From contig CAJFLB010000004.1 of the NCBI GenBank assembly GCA_904387305.1, positions 1 through 63,221 of the forward strand: 63,221 nucleotides of DNA, written 5' to 3'. The notes below the pieces were generated by a model, which searched no databases, was not told the DNA's origin, and was given only the letters and a program-made list of their open reading frames with translations. A program made the position numbers and the translations under genes. This stretch comes from an uncultured Clostridia bacterium. Lineage in GTDB: Bacteria > Bacillota > Clostridia > TANB77 > CAG-508. Positions 1 through 7,910 of this stretch are shown here, piece after piece (positions within the stretch are counted from its first letter, which is position 1; each line of letters starts with the position of its first letter).

Positions 1-55
1 TGACGAAAAAACAAAAAGAATATGGTAATTTAAGGAAAAATGTGATAAAATGTAA

Positions 56-84
56 TTGCATTTTTAGGAAAAATGTTGTAATAT
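56..84 (+). promoter_or_regulatory. Predicted sigma-70 promoter of the penicillin-binding protein gene
   Basis: A TTGCAT -35 (56-61) and a TAATAT -10 (79-84) are separated by 17 bp. They lie about 95 bp upstream of the PBP start. A 14-bp perfect palindrome, TGCTAAAATTAGCA (136-149), sits in the leader between promoter and gene and could be a regulator site or a weak hairpin. The promoter is inferred from consensus only. Confidence 0.5.
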
Positions 85-177
85 TCATAAAATATATTTT
101 TAAAGTAAGAATCAATATATGAATAATAATTGGGGTGCTAAAATTAGCAAAAAATGTTGCAAAAGGAGGGATAATGC

Positions 178-2952
178 ATGAAAAAGAGAAAGAAAAAAAG
201 AAGTAGTAAAAATTATAAAAAACAAAATTTAAATAAAAAAAGAATGCATAAAAAAGTAAAACATAGCACTTCAAGGAAAATAGATCATAAGGCTGAAAGT
301 AACAATTTTAAAGAAAGTTTAGAAAAAGATAAAATATATGTACCTAATAATGAAATAAAGAAAGAAACAGAAAATTTAGAGAATACTGATAAAATAAAAG
401 AAGAGAATCATAGAGTAGAGCAAGAAAAAAATGAAAAAAAACTTGAGATTGCCGTTTTATTAAAAGAAAGGCAAAAAAACAAAGAAAAGAAAGAACAAAC
501 ATTAGAAAAAAAGAAAGCTAATAGAAAAGAGAAAAAAGAAAAAAGAATAAAAAACAAAAAAGAAAAAAAGAAAAATGAAAAAATAAAGAAAACAAAAAAT
601 CAAGATAAAGAAGAACAATTTAAAGAAGATATTGAACAGAAAAATGATGAGTGGAGAAAAGTAGAAACAAATAAAAAACATAAAATAGATAAAAAGCAGA
701 AAAAAGAAGAAAAACTCCAAGCAAAAAAAGAAAAGAAAGCCAGAAAAGAGGAAAAACGAAAAAAACATAGAATATTAAAATTCTTTATAAAGTTTTTCTT
801 AATACTAATTATTTTACTATTATTGCTATTTATCGCAGGAATGTGGGGATTTGCAGGTCTATTATTAGGATGGTATGGGAATGAAGACATACAAATGAGT
901 AAAGAAGATTTAGAAATAAAAGTTTCTAATTCTGTTATTGTAGATCAAAATGGTGCAGTGCTTGCAGATTTAAGTGGTGATGAAAAAAGAAAAATTATTA
1001 CATTAGAAGATATGGCTGATGATTTACCAAATGCATATATTGCAATAGAAGATGAGAGATTTTATGAACATAGTGGAGTGGATTTTAGAAGAACAGCAGG
1101 AGCAATTGCGAATACATTATTAAATGGTGCAAGTAGTTATGGTGGAAGTACTATTACACAGCAATTAGTTAAAAATATAACCAATGATAATGAAAGTACT
1201 GGTATCGAAGGAATTAAAAGAAAAATAAGAGAATGGCAAAGAGCTTATCAAGTAGAAAGAATGATATCCAAAGAACAAATATTAGAATTATATCTAAATA
1301 TATTATTTGTTGGAGCGAATAATTTACATGGAGTAGAGCTTGGAGCTGAATATTATTTTAATAAAAGTGCAAAGGATTTATCTTTAGCAGAATGTGCTTT
1401 TATGGCCGGAATCAATCATTCACCAAATTCATATAACCCATATAATACAGTTGTAGACAACTCAGAAAAGATAAAAAATAGAACAATAACCGTTTTGGAT
1501 AAAATGAAAGAATTGGGTTATATATCTGAAGAAGAATATCAAAATGCAGTGACAGAAGTACAAAATGGTCTACAATTTGATTCGGGAGAAATTATGGGAG
1601 GAAGTGTATTTTCATATCATACAGATGCAGTCATTTCACAAGTTGTAGAACAAGTTATGGAAGAGAAAAATATGACAGAGCAAATGGCGAAAAACTATGT
1701 ATATAGTAGTGGACTTACCATTCATTCTACAGTGGATTTAAATATACAAAATCGATTAGAAGAAGAATATGCGAAAGAAAAATATATCATAAAAGGAAGA
1801 GAAAAAAATAGTGATGGAACATTATTAAACGAACATAGTCAGTCAGGAATGGCAATTGTTGACTATAAAACAGGAAATGTAGTAGCAGTTGCAGGAGGAT
1901 TTGGAGAAAAAACAAGTGCTGGTTGGAATAGAGCTACTCAAATGGAAAAACAAACAGGTTCTAGTATTAAACCTTTAGCAGATGTGGCACCAGCATTACA
2001 AGAAAAGATTATAACAGCTGCAACGGTTTATGATGATAGTAGTACAAGATTTGGAAAAAACTATGAACCTAAAAATTATAATGGATTTAAAGGTTTAATA
2101 AATATTAGAAGTTTTATTAGAACTTCACAAAATATACCAGCTGTCAAAATCATGGTAGAATTAACACCAAAAAAATCATTAGAATATTTGCAAAATATGG
2201 GAATTAGTTCATTAGATCCTGTTACAGATAATGTATTAAGTCTAGCATTAGGAGGAATGACAAGTGGGGTTAGCCCATTAGAAATGGCATCAGCCTATGG
2301 AACAATTGCTAATGACGGTGTGTATATTACACCAACATTTTACACAAGTGTTACTGATGCTGACGGAAACATAGTTTTAAAACCAAAACAAGAAACAAGA
2401 CAAGTCATTTCTACACAAAATGCATATATTATGAAAACAATTATACAAGAGCCAGTGAAATCAGGAGGAACGGCAACATATTGTGCAATTCCAGGAATGG
2501 ATGTAGCAGCAAAAACAGGAACAACAGATAATGATTATGATAGATGGCTTTGTGGTTTTACACCATATTATTCTGCAGCAACTTGGTATGGATATGATAA
2601 TAGTGAAACTGTATATTTTAGTGGGAATCCGGCAGGACAAATTTGGGATGCAGTTATGACAGACATACATAAGGATTTACCAAGTGCTACTTTTGTAAGA
2701 CCTGACGGTATTGTAGAAAGAACTGTATGTAGAACAACTGGTTGTTTGGCATCAAGAAATTGCACAAATACATATACAGAAATTTTTACAGAGGACAACC
2801 TTCCAGAACAATGTACAAATCATAGAAAAGCACCAAAAGAAATATTAGGATTATGGACACCATTAAATAGAAATAGAAGTAGAAATACAAATACAAATAC
2901 GAATACTAATACAAATATAAATACGAATACAAATACAAATACTAATCGATAA
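178..2952 (+). CDS. Class A penicillin-binding protein (bifunctional transglycosylase/transpeptidase)
   Basis: This enzyme polymerises lipid II into glycan strands and cross-links them outside the membrane. Residues 1-200 are a cytoplasmic tail dominated by Lys and Glu. A single membrane anchor follows (about 203-232). The GT51 domain begins with the EDERFYEH motif (catalytic Glu291) and continues through GGSTITQQLVKN. The transpeptidase has the SxxK nucleophile at Ser595-Lys598, an SQN motif, and KTGTT at 779-783. The C terminus ends in an Asn-Thr tail encoded by a short tandem repeat. At 924 residues it is longer than usual for the family, mainly because of the N-terminal tail. The ATG at 178 is preceded by AAAGGAGGG. 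It appears monocistronic, with a terminator-like hairpin inside the downstream repeat. Class A assignment is secure; the exact paralogue name is not. Confidence 0.96.
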   Translation: MKKRKKKRSSKNYKKQNLNKKRMHKKVKHSTSRKIDHKAESNNFKESLEKDKIYVPNNEIKKETENLENTDKIKEENHRVEQEKNEKKLEIAVLLKERQKNKEKKEQTLEKKKANRKEKKEKRIKNKKEKKKNEKIKKTKNQDKEEQFKEDIEQKNDEWRKVETNKKHKIDKKQKKEEKLQAKKEKKARKEEKRKKHRILKFFIKFFLILIILLLLLFIAGMWGFAGLLLGWYGNEDIQMSKEDLEIKVSNSVIVDQNGAVLADLSGDEKRKIITLEDMADDLPNAYIAIEDERFYEHSGVDFRRTAGAIANTLLNGASSYGGSTITQQLVKNITNDNESTGIEGIKRKIREWQRAYQVERMISKEQILELYLNILFVGANNLHGVELGAEYYFNKSAKDLSLAECAFMAGINHSPNSYNPYNTVVDNSEKIKNRTITVLDKMKELGYISEEEYQNAVTEVQNGLQFDSGEIMGGSVFSYHTDAVISQVVEQVMEEKNMTEQMAKNYVYSSGLTIHSTVDLNIQNRLEEEYAKEKYIIKGREKNSDGTLLNEHSQSGMAIVDYKTGNVVAVAGGFGEKTSAGWNRATQMEKQTGSSIKPLADVAPALQEKIITAATVYDDSSTRFGKNYEPKNYNGFKGLINIRSFIRTSQNIPAVKIMVELTPKKSLEYLQNMGISSLDPVTDNVLSLALGGMTSGVSPLEMASAYGTIANDGVYITPTFYTSVTDADGNIVLKPKQETRQVISTQNAYIMKTIIQEPVKSGGTATYCAIPGMDVAAKTGTTDNDYDRWLCGFTPYYSAATWYGYDNSETVYFSGNPAGQIWDAVMTDIHKDLPSATFVRPDGIVERTVCRTTGCLASRNCTNTYTEIFTEDNLPEQCTNHRKAPKEILGLWTPLNRNRSRNTNTNTNTNTNINTNTNTNTNR
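2883..2946 (+). repeat. Short tandem repeat encoding an Asn-Thr tail
   Basis: Roughly six-base AATACA/AATACG units are repeated about ten times at the very end of the PBP gene and encode alternating Asn and Thr. Such slippage-prone repeats often vary in copy number between strains. No frame disruption is visible here. Confidence 0.85.
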
Positions 2953-2963
2953 AAAGGGATTTT

Positions 2964-3207
2964 GGGGACGGACTCATTTTTCCCTTTTTTTTAGGACATT
3001 TTTGGGGACCATTGGGACCAGATCTGTTTGGACCCTTTTTTAGAATTTATAATTTTATAATGAAATAACGAAATAAAAAGAAAGTATATAGAATAAAAAC
3101 TTTTTCATTCTATACTTTTTTCATATGACTATAATCAAATACTCCCCAAAGGGTCCAAACAGATCTGGTCCCAATGGTCCCCAAAAAGAAACGTCCCCAA
3201 TTGGACA
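2964..3207. repeat. Palindromic GGGGACC-type element (family 1, copy A) with internal hairpin
   Basis: Inverted arms at 3001-3035 and 3151-3185 match perfectly over at least 35 bp and contain the family core GGGGACCATTGGGACCAG. The centre resembles the reversed centre of the copy at 7703-7888, with about 70 extra bases inserted. The insert holds a hairpin, 3081-3094 with 3107-3118, followed by a T run; this can act as a rho-independent terminator after the PBP gene. A 64-codon minus-strand reading frame across this element is rejected as a gene. The element fills most of the gap between the PBP and merR genes. Confidence 0.85.
3081..3121 (+). terminator. Hairpin and T run inside repeat copy A
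   Basis: AAAGTATATAGAAT (3081-3094) pairs with ATTCTATACTTT (3107-3118) with a two-base bulge, and a TTTTTT run follows. It lies downstream of the PBP gene and upstream of the merR promoter, which suits a terminator. Confidence 0.55.
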
Positions 3208-3237
3208 TAAAAAAATAAAAAAAATATATAAAAGGTA

Positions 3238-3270
3238 TTGACTTAAAGTAAACTCTAAGTGATATATAAT
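3238..3270 (+). promoter_or_regulatory. MerR-type promoter and operator
   Basis: A TTGACT -35 (3238-3243) is followed by TATATAAT (-10 at 3263-3268 or 3265-3270). The resulting spacer of 19-21 bp is longer than normal and is typical of promoters activated by MerR regulators. The spacer holds the dyad ACTTAAAGTAAACTCTAAGT (3241-3260), whose half-sites match at 8 of 9 positions. From memory this resembles operators of the aldehyde-responsive AdhR/NmlR branch. It lies just upstream of the MerR gene, implying autoregulation. Confidence 0.7.
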
Positions 3271-3341
3271 AAGTGGAAGTAAAATTACAATAGAAATAAA
3301 ATACATAAATGGCAATAAAATAATAGGAAGGAGGCGATATG

Positions 3342-3710
3342 ATGCAAATATCAGAAGTGGCTAAAGAGTTTGGATTAACAACAGATACTCTAAGATATTA
3401 TGAAAGAGAAGGATTAATTGGACCGATTTCTAAAGGAAAAAATGGTATTCGAAACTATACGGAAGAAGATATAAAAAGAATACAATTTGTAAAATGTATG
3501 AGAGCAGCTGGATTAGAAATTAATTTTTTAAAAAGATATCTACAACTATTTGAAGGCGGAGATAAAACAATAAAAGAAAGAAGGGAAATCTTAGTAGAAC
3601 AAAGAAAAATATTAAAAGAAAAACTTGATGCTATGCAAGAAGCATATAATAGACTGAATTACAAAATTGATTTATATGATAAAAACATATTAGATAAAAA
3701 ATTGATGTAA
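3342..3710 (+). CDS. MerR-family transcriptional regulator (AdhR/NmlR-like)
   Basis: The protein is a short MerR regulator of about 122 residues. It has the N-terminal winged helix-turn-helix (AKEFGLTTDTLRYYEREGLI) and a C-terminal dimerisation coiled coil. Two adjacent ATGs are possible; the second (3342) is 7 nt from GGAGG and the first (3339) only 4. With the second start, a single Cys falls at position 52. In Bacillus subtilis AdhR the conserved Cys52 senses aldehydes; equivalence here is inferred from position and context. The promoter upstream carries a MerR-style dyad. Downstream are a cupin and an aldo-keto reductase, which fits control of carbonyl or electrophile detoxification. Confidence 0.85.
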   Translation: MQISEVAKEFGLTTDTLRYYEREGLIGPISKGKNGIRNYTEEDIKRIQFVKCMRAAGLEINFLKRYLQLFEGGDKTIKERREILVEQRKILKEKLDAMQEAYNRLNYKIDLYDKNILDKKLM

Positions 3711-3729
3711 GAAAGGTGTTTTGCTAAGT

Positions 3730-3825
3730 TAGTATTCAAAATAAGTGCCAAAACACATATCACTTGCTTTGCTCGGGTGATATAAGAGACCTAAACTTGT
3801 TATATGCGGTACTTTACGAATACTA
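3730..3825. repeat. About 96-bp imperfect palindrome between merR and cupin
   Basis: Ends TAGTATTC (3730-3737) and GAATACTA (3818-3825) are inverted. Inner inverted pairs include AAGTGCC with CGGTACTT, and ATATCAC (3757-3763) with GTGATAT (3777-3783). It resembles the other small intergenic palindromes in this window, but I found no second copy. It could be a MITE remnant or a processing or attenuation structure within the operon. Confidence 0.6.
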
Positions 3826-3855
3826 GAAATAATAAAATTGAAGGAGGAAAAAATT

Positions 3856-4287
3856 ATGAGTAATGAAAACAAAACAGAACATGGAGGAATATTTGGATTA
3901 GGAGAACCAAATACAGGATTTGCACAATATTTTATAGGGAATTCTTATTTAAACCCATTAACAAAACCAGGAGAATCAGCAATATTTATTGCAAATGTAA
4001 CATTTGAACCAGCTTGTAGAAATAATTGGCATATTCATCATGCAAGCACAGGTGGTGGACAAATCCTTATTTGTGTTGATGGAGAAGGTTGGTATCAAGA
4101 AGAAGGAAAAGAAGCAAGAAGTTTAAAACCAGGAGATATAGTAGTCATTCCAGCAAATGTAAAACATTGGCATGGAGCAAAAAAAGATTGTTGGTTTAGC
4201 CACTTAGCATTTGAAGTACCAGGAGAAGATACATCAAATGAATGGTGTGAGCCTGTAAGTGATGAAGAATATAATAAGTTAGGCTAA
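3856..4287 (+). CDS. Small cupin-domain protein
   Basis: A single-domain cupin of 143 residues. The first metal motif is HIHHAS followed by a Gly-rich turn (TGGGQILICVDGEGWYQ). The second is PGDIVVIPANVKHWHGA. Together they supply the His ligands normally used to bind a divalent metal. The start is set at 3856, 8 nt after AAGGAGG; an in-frame upstream ATG at 3838 lacks such a site. Cupins of this kind often accompany aldo-keto reductases and MerR regulators, and may act in detoxification or as small isomerases or decarboxylases. The substrate is unknown. Confidence 0.85.
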   Translation: MSNENKTEHGGIFGLGEPNTGFAQYFIGNSYLNPLTKPGESAIFIANVTFEPACRNNWHIHHASTGGGQILICVDGEGWYQEEGKEARSLKPGDIVVIPANVKHWHGAKKDCWFSHLAFEVPGEDTSNEWCEPVSDEEYNKLG

Positions 4288-4352
4288 TGGTTAAAAACAT
4301 AAAGAAAAGTAAGACTGAAATATAAAACCGAAATAATTAAGGAGGAATGAAA

Positions 4353-5474
4353 ATGCCATATTTAGGAGAAGAAATTAAAAAATTAGGATTTGGACTAATG
4401 AGATTACCTATGAAAGATGACAAAATTGATGTTGAACAAACCAAAGTGATGGTAGATCACTTTTTAGAAGCAGGATTTACATATTTTGATACAGCATGGG
4501 CATATGCTGGAAGTGAAGATGCTATTAGACAAGCATTGGTAGAACGTTATCCAAGAGAAAAGTTTCAATTAGCAACCAAAAATGCAGCTTGGATAAATTG
4601 TAAAACAAGAGAAGATGCCATTCAACAATTTGAAACATCATTAAAACAAACAGGAGCAGGATATTTTGACTTTTATTTATTACATAACTTAGGAGAATCT
4701 AGAACAAAAGCATTTGATGATTTTGATATGTGGTCATGGATTCAAGAAAAGAAACAAGAAGGAAAAATTAAACATATCGGATTTTCATTCCATTCAACAC
4801 CAGAAGAATTGGAAGAAATCTTACAAAAACACCCAGAGATGGAATTTGTTCAATTACAAATCAATTATGCTGATTGGGAAAATCCGGCTATTAAATCTAG
4901 AGAATGTTATGAAGTAGCAAGAAAATATGGAAAACCAGTCATTATTATGGAACCAGTAAAAGGTGGTATGCTTGCAAATCCACCAGAACAAGTACAAGAA
5001 GTATTTAAAAAATCCAATCCAGATGCATCACTTGCTTCTTGGGCAATTAAATTTGCAGCAAGTTTAGAGGGGGTTATCACAGTATTATCTGGAATGAGCA
5101 ATATAGAACAAATGGATGACAATATTTCCTATATGAAAGATTTTACAAAATTATCAGATAAGGAAGAAGAAACAATTAAAGAAGCTCAAAAAGTACTAAG
5201 TACGATACCTTTAATTCCTTGCACAAGCTGTAATTATTGTGCAAAAGTATGCCCTATGAATATTGGTATATCTGGTTCTTTCACAGCAATGAATTATTTA
5301 ACACTATATAAAGATATGGCAGCTGCAAAGCATCAAGAAAATTGGTTAGTTGGTGGACATGGATTAAAAAAAGCTAGTGAATGTATAAAATGTGGTCAAT
5401 GTGAAAAAGCTTGTCCACAACATATAGCGATTAGAGAAGAACTTGAAAAAGTAGCACAAGCATTTGAAAATTAA
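4353..5474 (+). CDS. Aldo-keto reductase with C-terminal two-cluster ferredoxin domain
   Basis: Residues 1-290 form an aldo-keto reductase barrel with the catalytic tetrad Asp46, Tyr51, Lys76 and His111 (motifs FDTAWAY, ATKNA, LLHN). The C terminus carries two CxxCxxCxxxCP-type motifs (CTSCNYCAKVCP and CIKCGQCEKACP), each able to bind a [4Fe-4S] cluster. This places it in the anaerobe-type branch that likely exchanges electrons with ferredoxin as well as a nicotinamide. The start at 4353 is chosen because it is 7 nt from GGAGG; the ATG at 4347 is only 1 nt away. The gene follows the cupin and is probably controlled by the MerR regulator. The substrate is unknown; an aldehyde or a hydroxyacid-derived ketone is possible. 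Confidence 0.93.
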   Translation: MPYLGEEIKKLGFGLMRLPMKDDKIDVEQTKVMVDHFLEAGFTYFDTAWAYAGSEDAIRQALVERYPREKFQLATKNAAWINCKTREDAIQQFETSLKQTGAGYFDFYLLHNLGESRTKAFDDFDMWSWIQEKKQEGKIKHIGFSFHSTPEELEEILQKHPEMEFVQLQINYADWENPAIKSRECYEVARKYGKPVIIMEPVKGGMLANPPEQVQEVFKKSNPDASLASWAIKFAASLEGVITVLSGMSNIEQMDDNISYMKDFTKLSDKEEETIKEAQKVLSTIPLIPCTSCNYCAKVCPMNIGISGSFTAMNYLTLYKDMAAAKHQENWLVGGHGLKKASECIKCGQCEKACPQHIAIREELEKVAQAFEN

Positions 5475-5479
5475 TCTGG

Positions 5480-5537
5480 TTGTATACGGAAAAATCCATA
5501 TAAGGTCAAGAGATAAAAGTTTATTTTTTCGATACAA
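5480..5537. repeat. 58-bp hairpin repeat (family 3, copy 1)
   Basis: The element starts TTGTATA and ends ATACAA, with inner AAAAATCC and ATTTTTTC arms. It shares its plan and many bases with the 55-bp element at 19862-19916, including GATAA/AAGT in the middle. It lies between the aldo-keto reductase and DUF362 genes. Confidence 0.6.
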
Positions 5538-5577
5538 TGAATTTTTGAATATAAATGTATAGAAAGGAAGGATTTTT

Positions 5578-6462
5578 ATGGAAAAATCAAAAGTATATTT
5601 TACAAAGGAGATTACTCCAGAAAATGTTGTAAAAATGTATGAAATATTAGGAGTTAGTTTACCTGGAAAGGTAGCAGTTAAATTACATTCTGGAGAACAA
5701 GGAAATCAAAACTATATTAGACCAGAATTTGTTAAAGCTATTATAGAAAAGGTTAATGGGACAGTTGTTGAATGTAATGCTGCTTATGAAGGCGCTAGAA
5801 ATTCAACAGAAAAGCATAAAAAATTAATTGAGGACCATGGTTGGACTAAATATTTTGATGTAGATATTATGGATGCAGAAGGACCAGATGTCGTTTTAGA
5901 AATACCTAATGGAAAAATATTAAAAGAAAACTTTGTTGGAAAAGATATTGAAAAGTATGATTCTATGCTTGTTTTATCACATTTTAAAGGTCATCCAATG
6001 GGTGGATATGGTGGAGCATTAAAGCAATTATCAATAGGTTGTGCTTCATCAGAAGGAAAATCATGGATACATTCTGCAGGACAATCTAAGGACCAAACTA
6101 AAATATGGAATAACCTACCAGAACAAAACAAATTCCTAGAATCAATGGCAGATGCAGCTTCAAGTGTGGTTAAACATTTTGGAAAAAATATTGTATTTAT
6201 CAATGTAATGTGCAATTTATCTGTTGATTGCGATTGTTGTGCAGTTGCAGAAGATCCTTGCATGAAAGATATTGGTATTTTAGCAAGTACAGACCCAATT
6301 GCTATTGATCAAGCTTGTATGGATTTAGTATATAATTCAAAAGATCCAGGAAGAGATCATTTTGTAGAAAGAGTAGAAAGACAAAATGGTATTCATACTA
6401 TAGAAGCTGCAGCAGAGCTTGGATTTGGAACAAGAGAATATGAGATGATAAATATAGATTAA
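5578..6462 (+). CDS. DUF362 family protein without ferredoxin insert; candidate nickel-pincer client
   Basis: A 294-residue protein of the DUF362 family (COG2768-like). The family core LSHFKGHPMGGYGGALKQ lies at 133-150, and a DCDCC motif at 217-221 is followed by DIGILASTDPIAIDQAC. Many COG2768 proteins insert a two-cluster ferredoxin after the core; this one does not. His139, Lys149 and His165 are spaced 10 and 16 apart. From memory these are exactly the spacings of His174, Lys184 and His200 in lactate racemase LarA, where Lys184 holds the nickel-pincer cofactor and the His residues act in catalysis or nickel binding. The gene lies directly before larC in a locus with no larA. Cofactor use is inference. 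The start ATG follows AAAGGAAGG. Confidence 0.88.
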   Translation: MEKSKVYFTKEITPENVVKMYEILGVSLPGKVAVKLHSGEQGNQNYIRPEFVKAIIEKVNGTVVECNAAYEGARNSTEKHKKLIEDHGWTKYFDVDIMDAEGPDVVLEIPNGKILKENFVGKDIEKYDSMLVLSHFKGHPMGGYGGALKQLSIGCASSEGKSWIHSAGQSKDQTKIWNNLPEQNKFLESMADAASSVVKHFGKNIVFINVMCNLSVDCDCCAVAEDPCMKDIGILASTDPIAIDQACMDLVYNSKDPGRDHFVERVERQNGIHTIEAAAELGFGTREYEMINID

Positions 6463-6520
6463 AAAAGAAAGAAGAAAAGGTTGAAAAATATTGTACCTTA
6501 AGAAAGGAATAAAATTAAAT

Positions 6521-7702
6521 ATGAAAACATTGTACTTTGACTGTTCAAGTGGAATTAGTGGTAACATGACATTAGCAGCATTAACAGAAATTATTGGAGA
6601 CGAAAACTATTTAATAGAAGAATTAAAAAAATTACATATAGATGGATATACAATAGACATATCTAAAAAAGTAAAAAATGGAATTACAGGTACTCATGTT
6701 GATGTGATTTTAACACATCAGCATGAGCACTCTCATACTCATGAAGAACATACCCATCATCATGAACACAGAAATTTACATGATGTATGTGCAATTATTG
6801 ATAATAGTGATATTGATGAAGATAGTAAAGACTTAGCAAAAAGAATATTTATGAGGGTAGCCAAAGCGGAAAGTAAAGTTCATAACAAACCATTAGATGA
6901 AGTGCATTTTCATGAAGTAGGTGCGATTGATTCTATTGTAGATATTGTAGGCACAGCTATTTTAATCAATAAAATTCATCCAGACAAAATCATTTCAAGT
7001 ATTGTAAATGATGGACATGGCTTTATTGAATGTGCCCATGGAACAATGACAGTACCTGTTCCTGCAACAAGTGAAATATTTGCAAACTCTAATGTGGAAT
7101 TTAGACAAATCGATATTGATACAGAATTAGTAACACCAACAGGAGCAGCTATCATCGCAGAACTAAGTTCTGAATTCACAACTTTACCTGCTATGAAGAT
7201 TCAAAAAATCGGTTGGGGAGCAGGAACAAAAGATTTAAAAATACCAAATGTATTAAAAGTATATTATGGTGAAATGCAAGAAGAAAATCAAAAAATTGTA
7301 GTAATGGAAACTAATATTGATGATTGTTCTGGAGAAATCTTAGGGTATACAGAAGAATTGTTATTCGAAAATGGAGCATTAGATGTATTTTATACACCAA
7401 TCTTTATGAAGAAAAATAGACCAGCATATCGTTTAACAGTTGTATGTAAAGAACCAGATATTCAAAAATTGCAAAACATCATATTTAAAGAAACAACAAC
7501 CATAGGTATACGTTATCGTTATGAATATCGTACAGAACTAGAAAGAGAACCAATTACAATTAATACAAAATATGGGACTTTACAAGCAAAAAAAGTTGTT
7601 AATAATGGAGAAACATATATATATCCAGAATATGAAAGTGTAAAAGAACTAGCAGAAAAAAATCATATTCCATTAAAAGAAGTATATAATTTGAAATTCT
7701 GA
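6521..7702 (+). CDS. larC: Nickel pincer cofactor biosynthesis protein LarC (nickel insertase)
   Basis: LarC inserts nickel into the sulfur-charged pyridinium precursor, using CTP, in the last step of cofactor synthesis. The N terminus YFDCSSGISGNM is diagnostic. A His-rich loop at 66-87 is a likely nickel store. DEVHFHEVGAIDSIVDIVG follows, and the second domain begins near residue 255 with METNIDDCSGE. In Lactiplantibacillus plantarum the two halves are joined by programmed frameshifting; here they are one continuous 393-residue frame. The start at 6521 gives the conserved N terminus; an upstream in-frame start at 6491 would add 10 unsupported residues. The stop codon abuts a long palindrome. 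Confidence 0.95.
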   Translation: MKTLYFDCSSGISGNMTLAALTEIIGDENYLIEELKKLHIDGYTIDISKKVKNGITGTHVDVILTHQHEHSHTHEEHTHHHEHRNLHDVCAIIDNSDIDEDSKDLAKRIFMRVAKAESKVHNKPLDEVHFHEVGAIDSIVDIVGTAILINKIHPDKIISSIVNDGHGFIECAHGTMTVPVPATSEIFANSNVEFRQIDIDTELVTPTGAAIIAELSSEFTTLPAMKIQKIGWGAGTKDLKIPNVLKVYYGEMQEENQKIVVMETNIDDCSGEILGYTEELLFENGALDVFYTPIFMKKNRPAYRLTVVCKEPDIQKLQNIIFKETTTIGIRYRYEYRTELEREPITINTKYGTLQAKKVVNNGETYIYPEYESVKELAEKNHIPLKEVYNLKF

Positions 7703-7888
7703 TGTCCAATTGGGGACGTTTCTGTTTGGGACATTTTTGGGGACCATTGGGACCAGGTCTGTTTGGACCCTTTGCGGAGTATTTGATTATAGTCATAATA
7801 AAATTATAAATTCTAAAAAAGGGTCCAAACAGACCTGGTCCCAATGGTCCCCAAAAATGTCCCAAACAGAAACGTCCCCAATTGGACA
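7703..7888. repeat. 186-bp palindrome with perfect 68-bp arms (family 1, copy B)
   Basis: The arms 7703-7770 and 7821-7888 are perfect reverse complements and enclose a 50-bp loop. The left arm starts at the base after the larC stop codon; the right arm ends 22 bp before larB. It is the most complete copy of the GGGGAC/TGTCC repeat family in the window. In a larC-larB transcript it would fold into a very stable hairpin. A 60-codon reading frame inside it is not a gene. Confidence 0.95.
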
Positions 7889-7910
7889 CTGAAGGAGGAA
7901 ACATAAAATT

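Noticed and set aside
502..890. Two minus-strand reading frames rich in Phe, Ser and Leu opposite the PBP tail
   Set aside because: They are the complement of the Lys/Glu-rich tail; no ribosome site or promoter, and composition is a mirror of the real gene.
7710..7892. 60-codon plus-strand frame inside the lar palindrome
   Set aside because: It consists of the inverted repeat itself; a minus-strand frame over the same arms is equally long, so it is a by-product.
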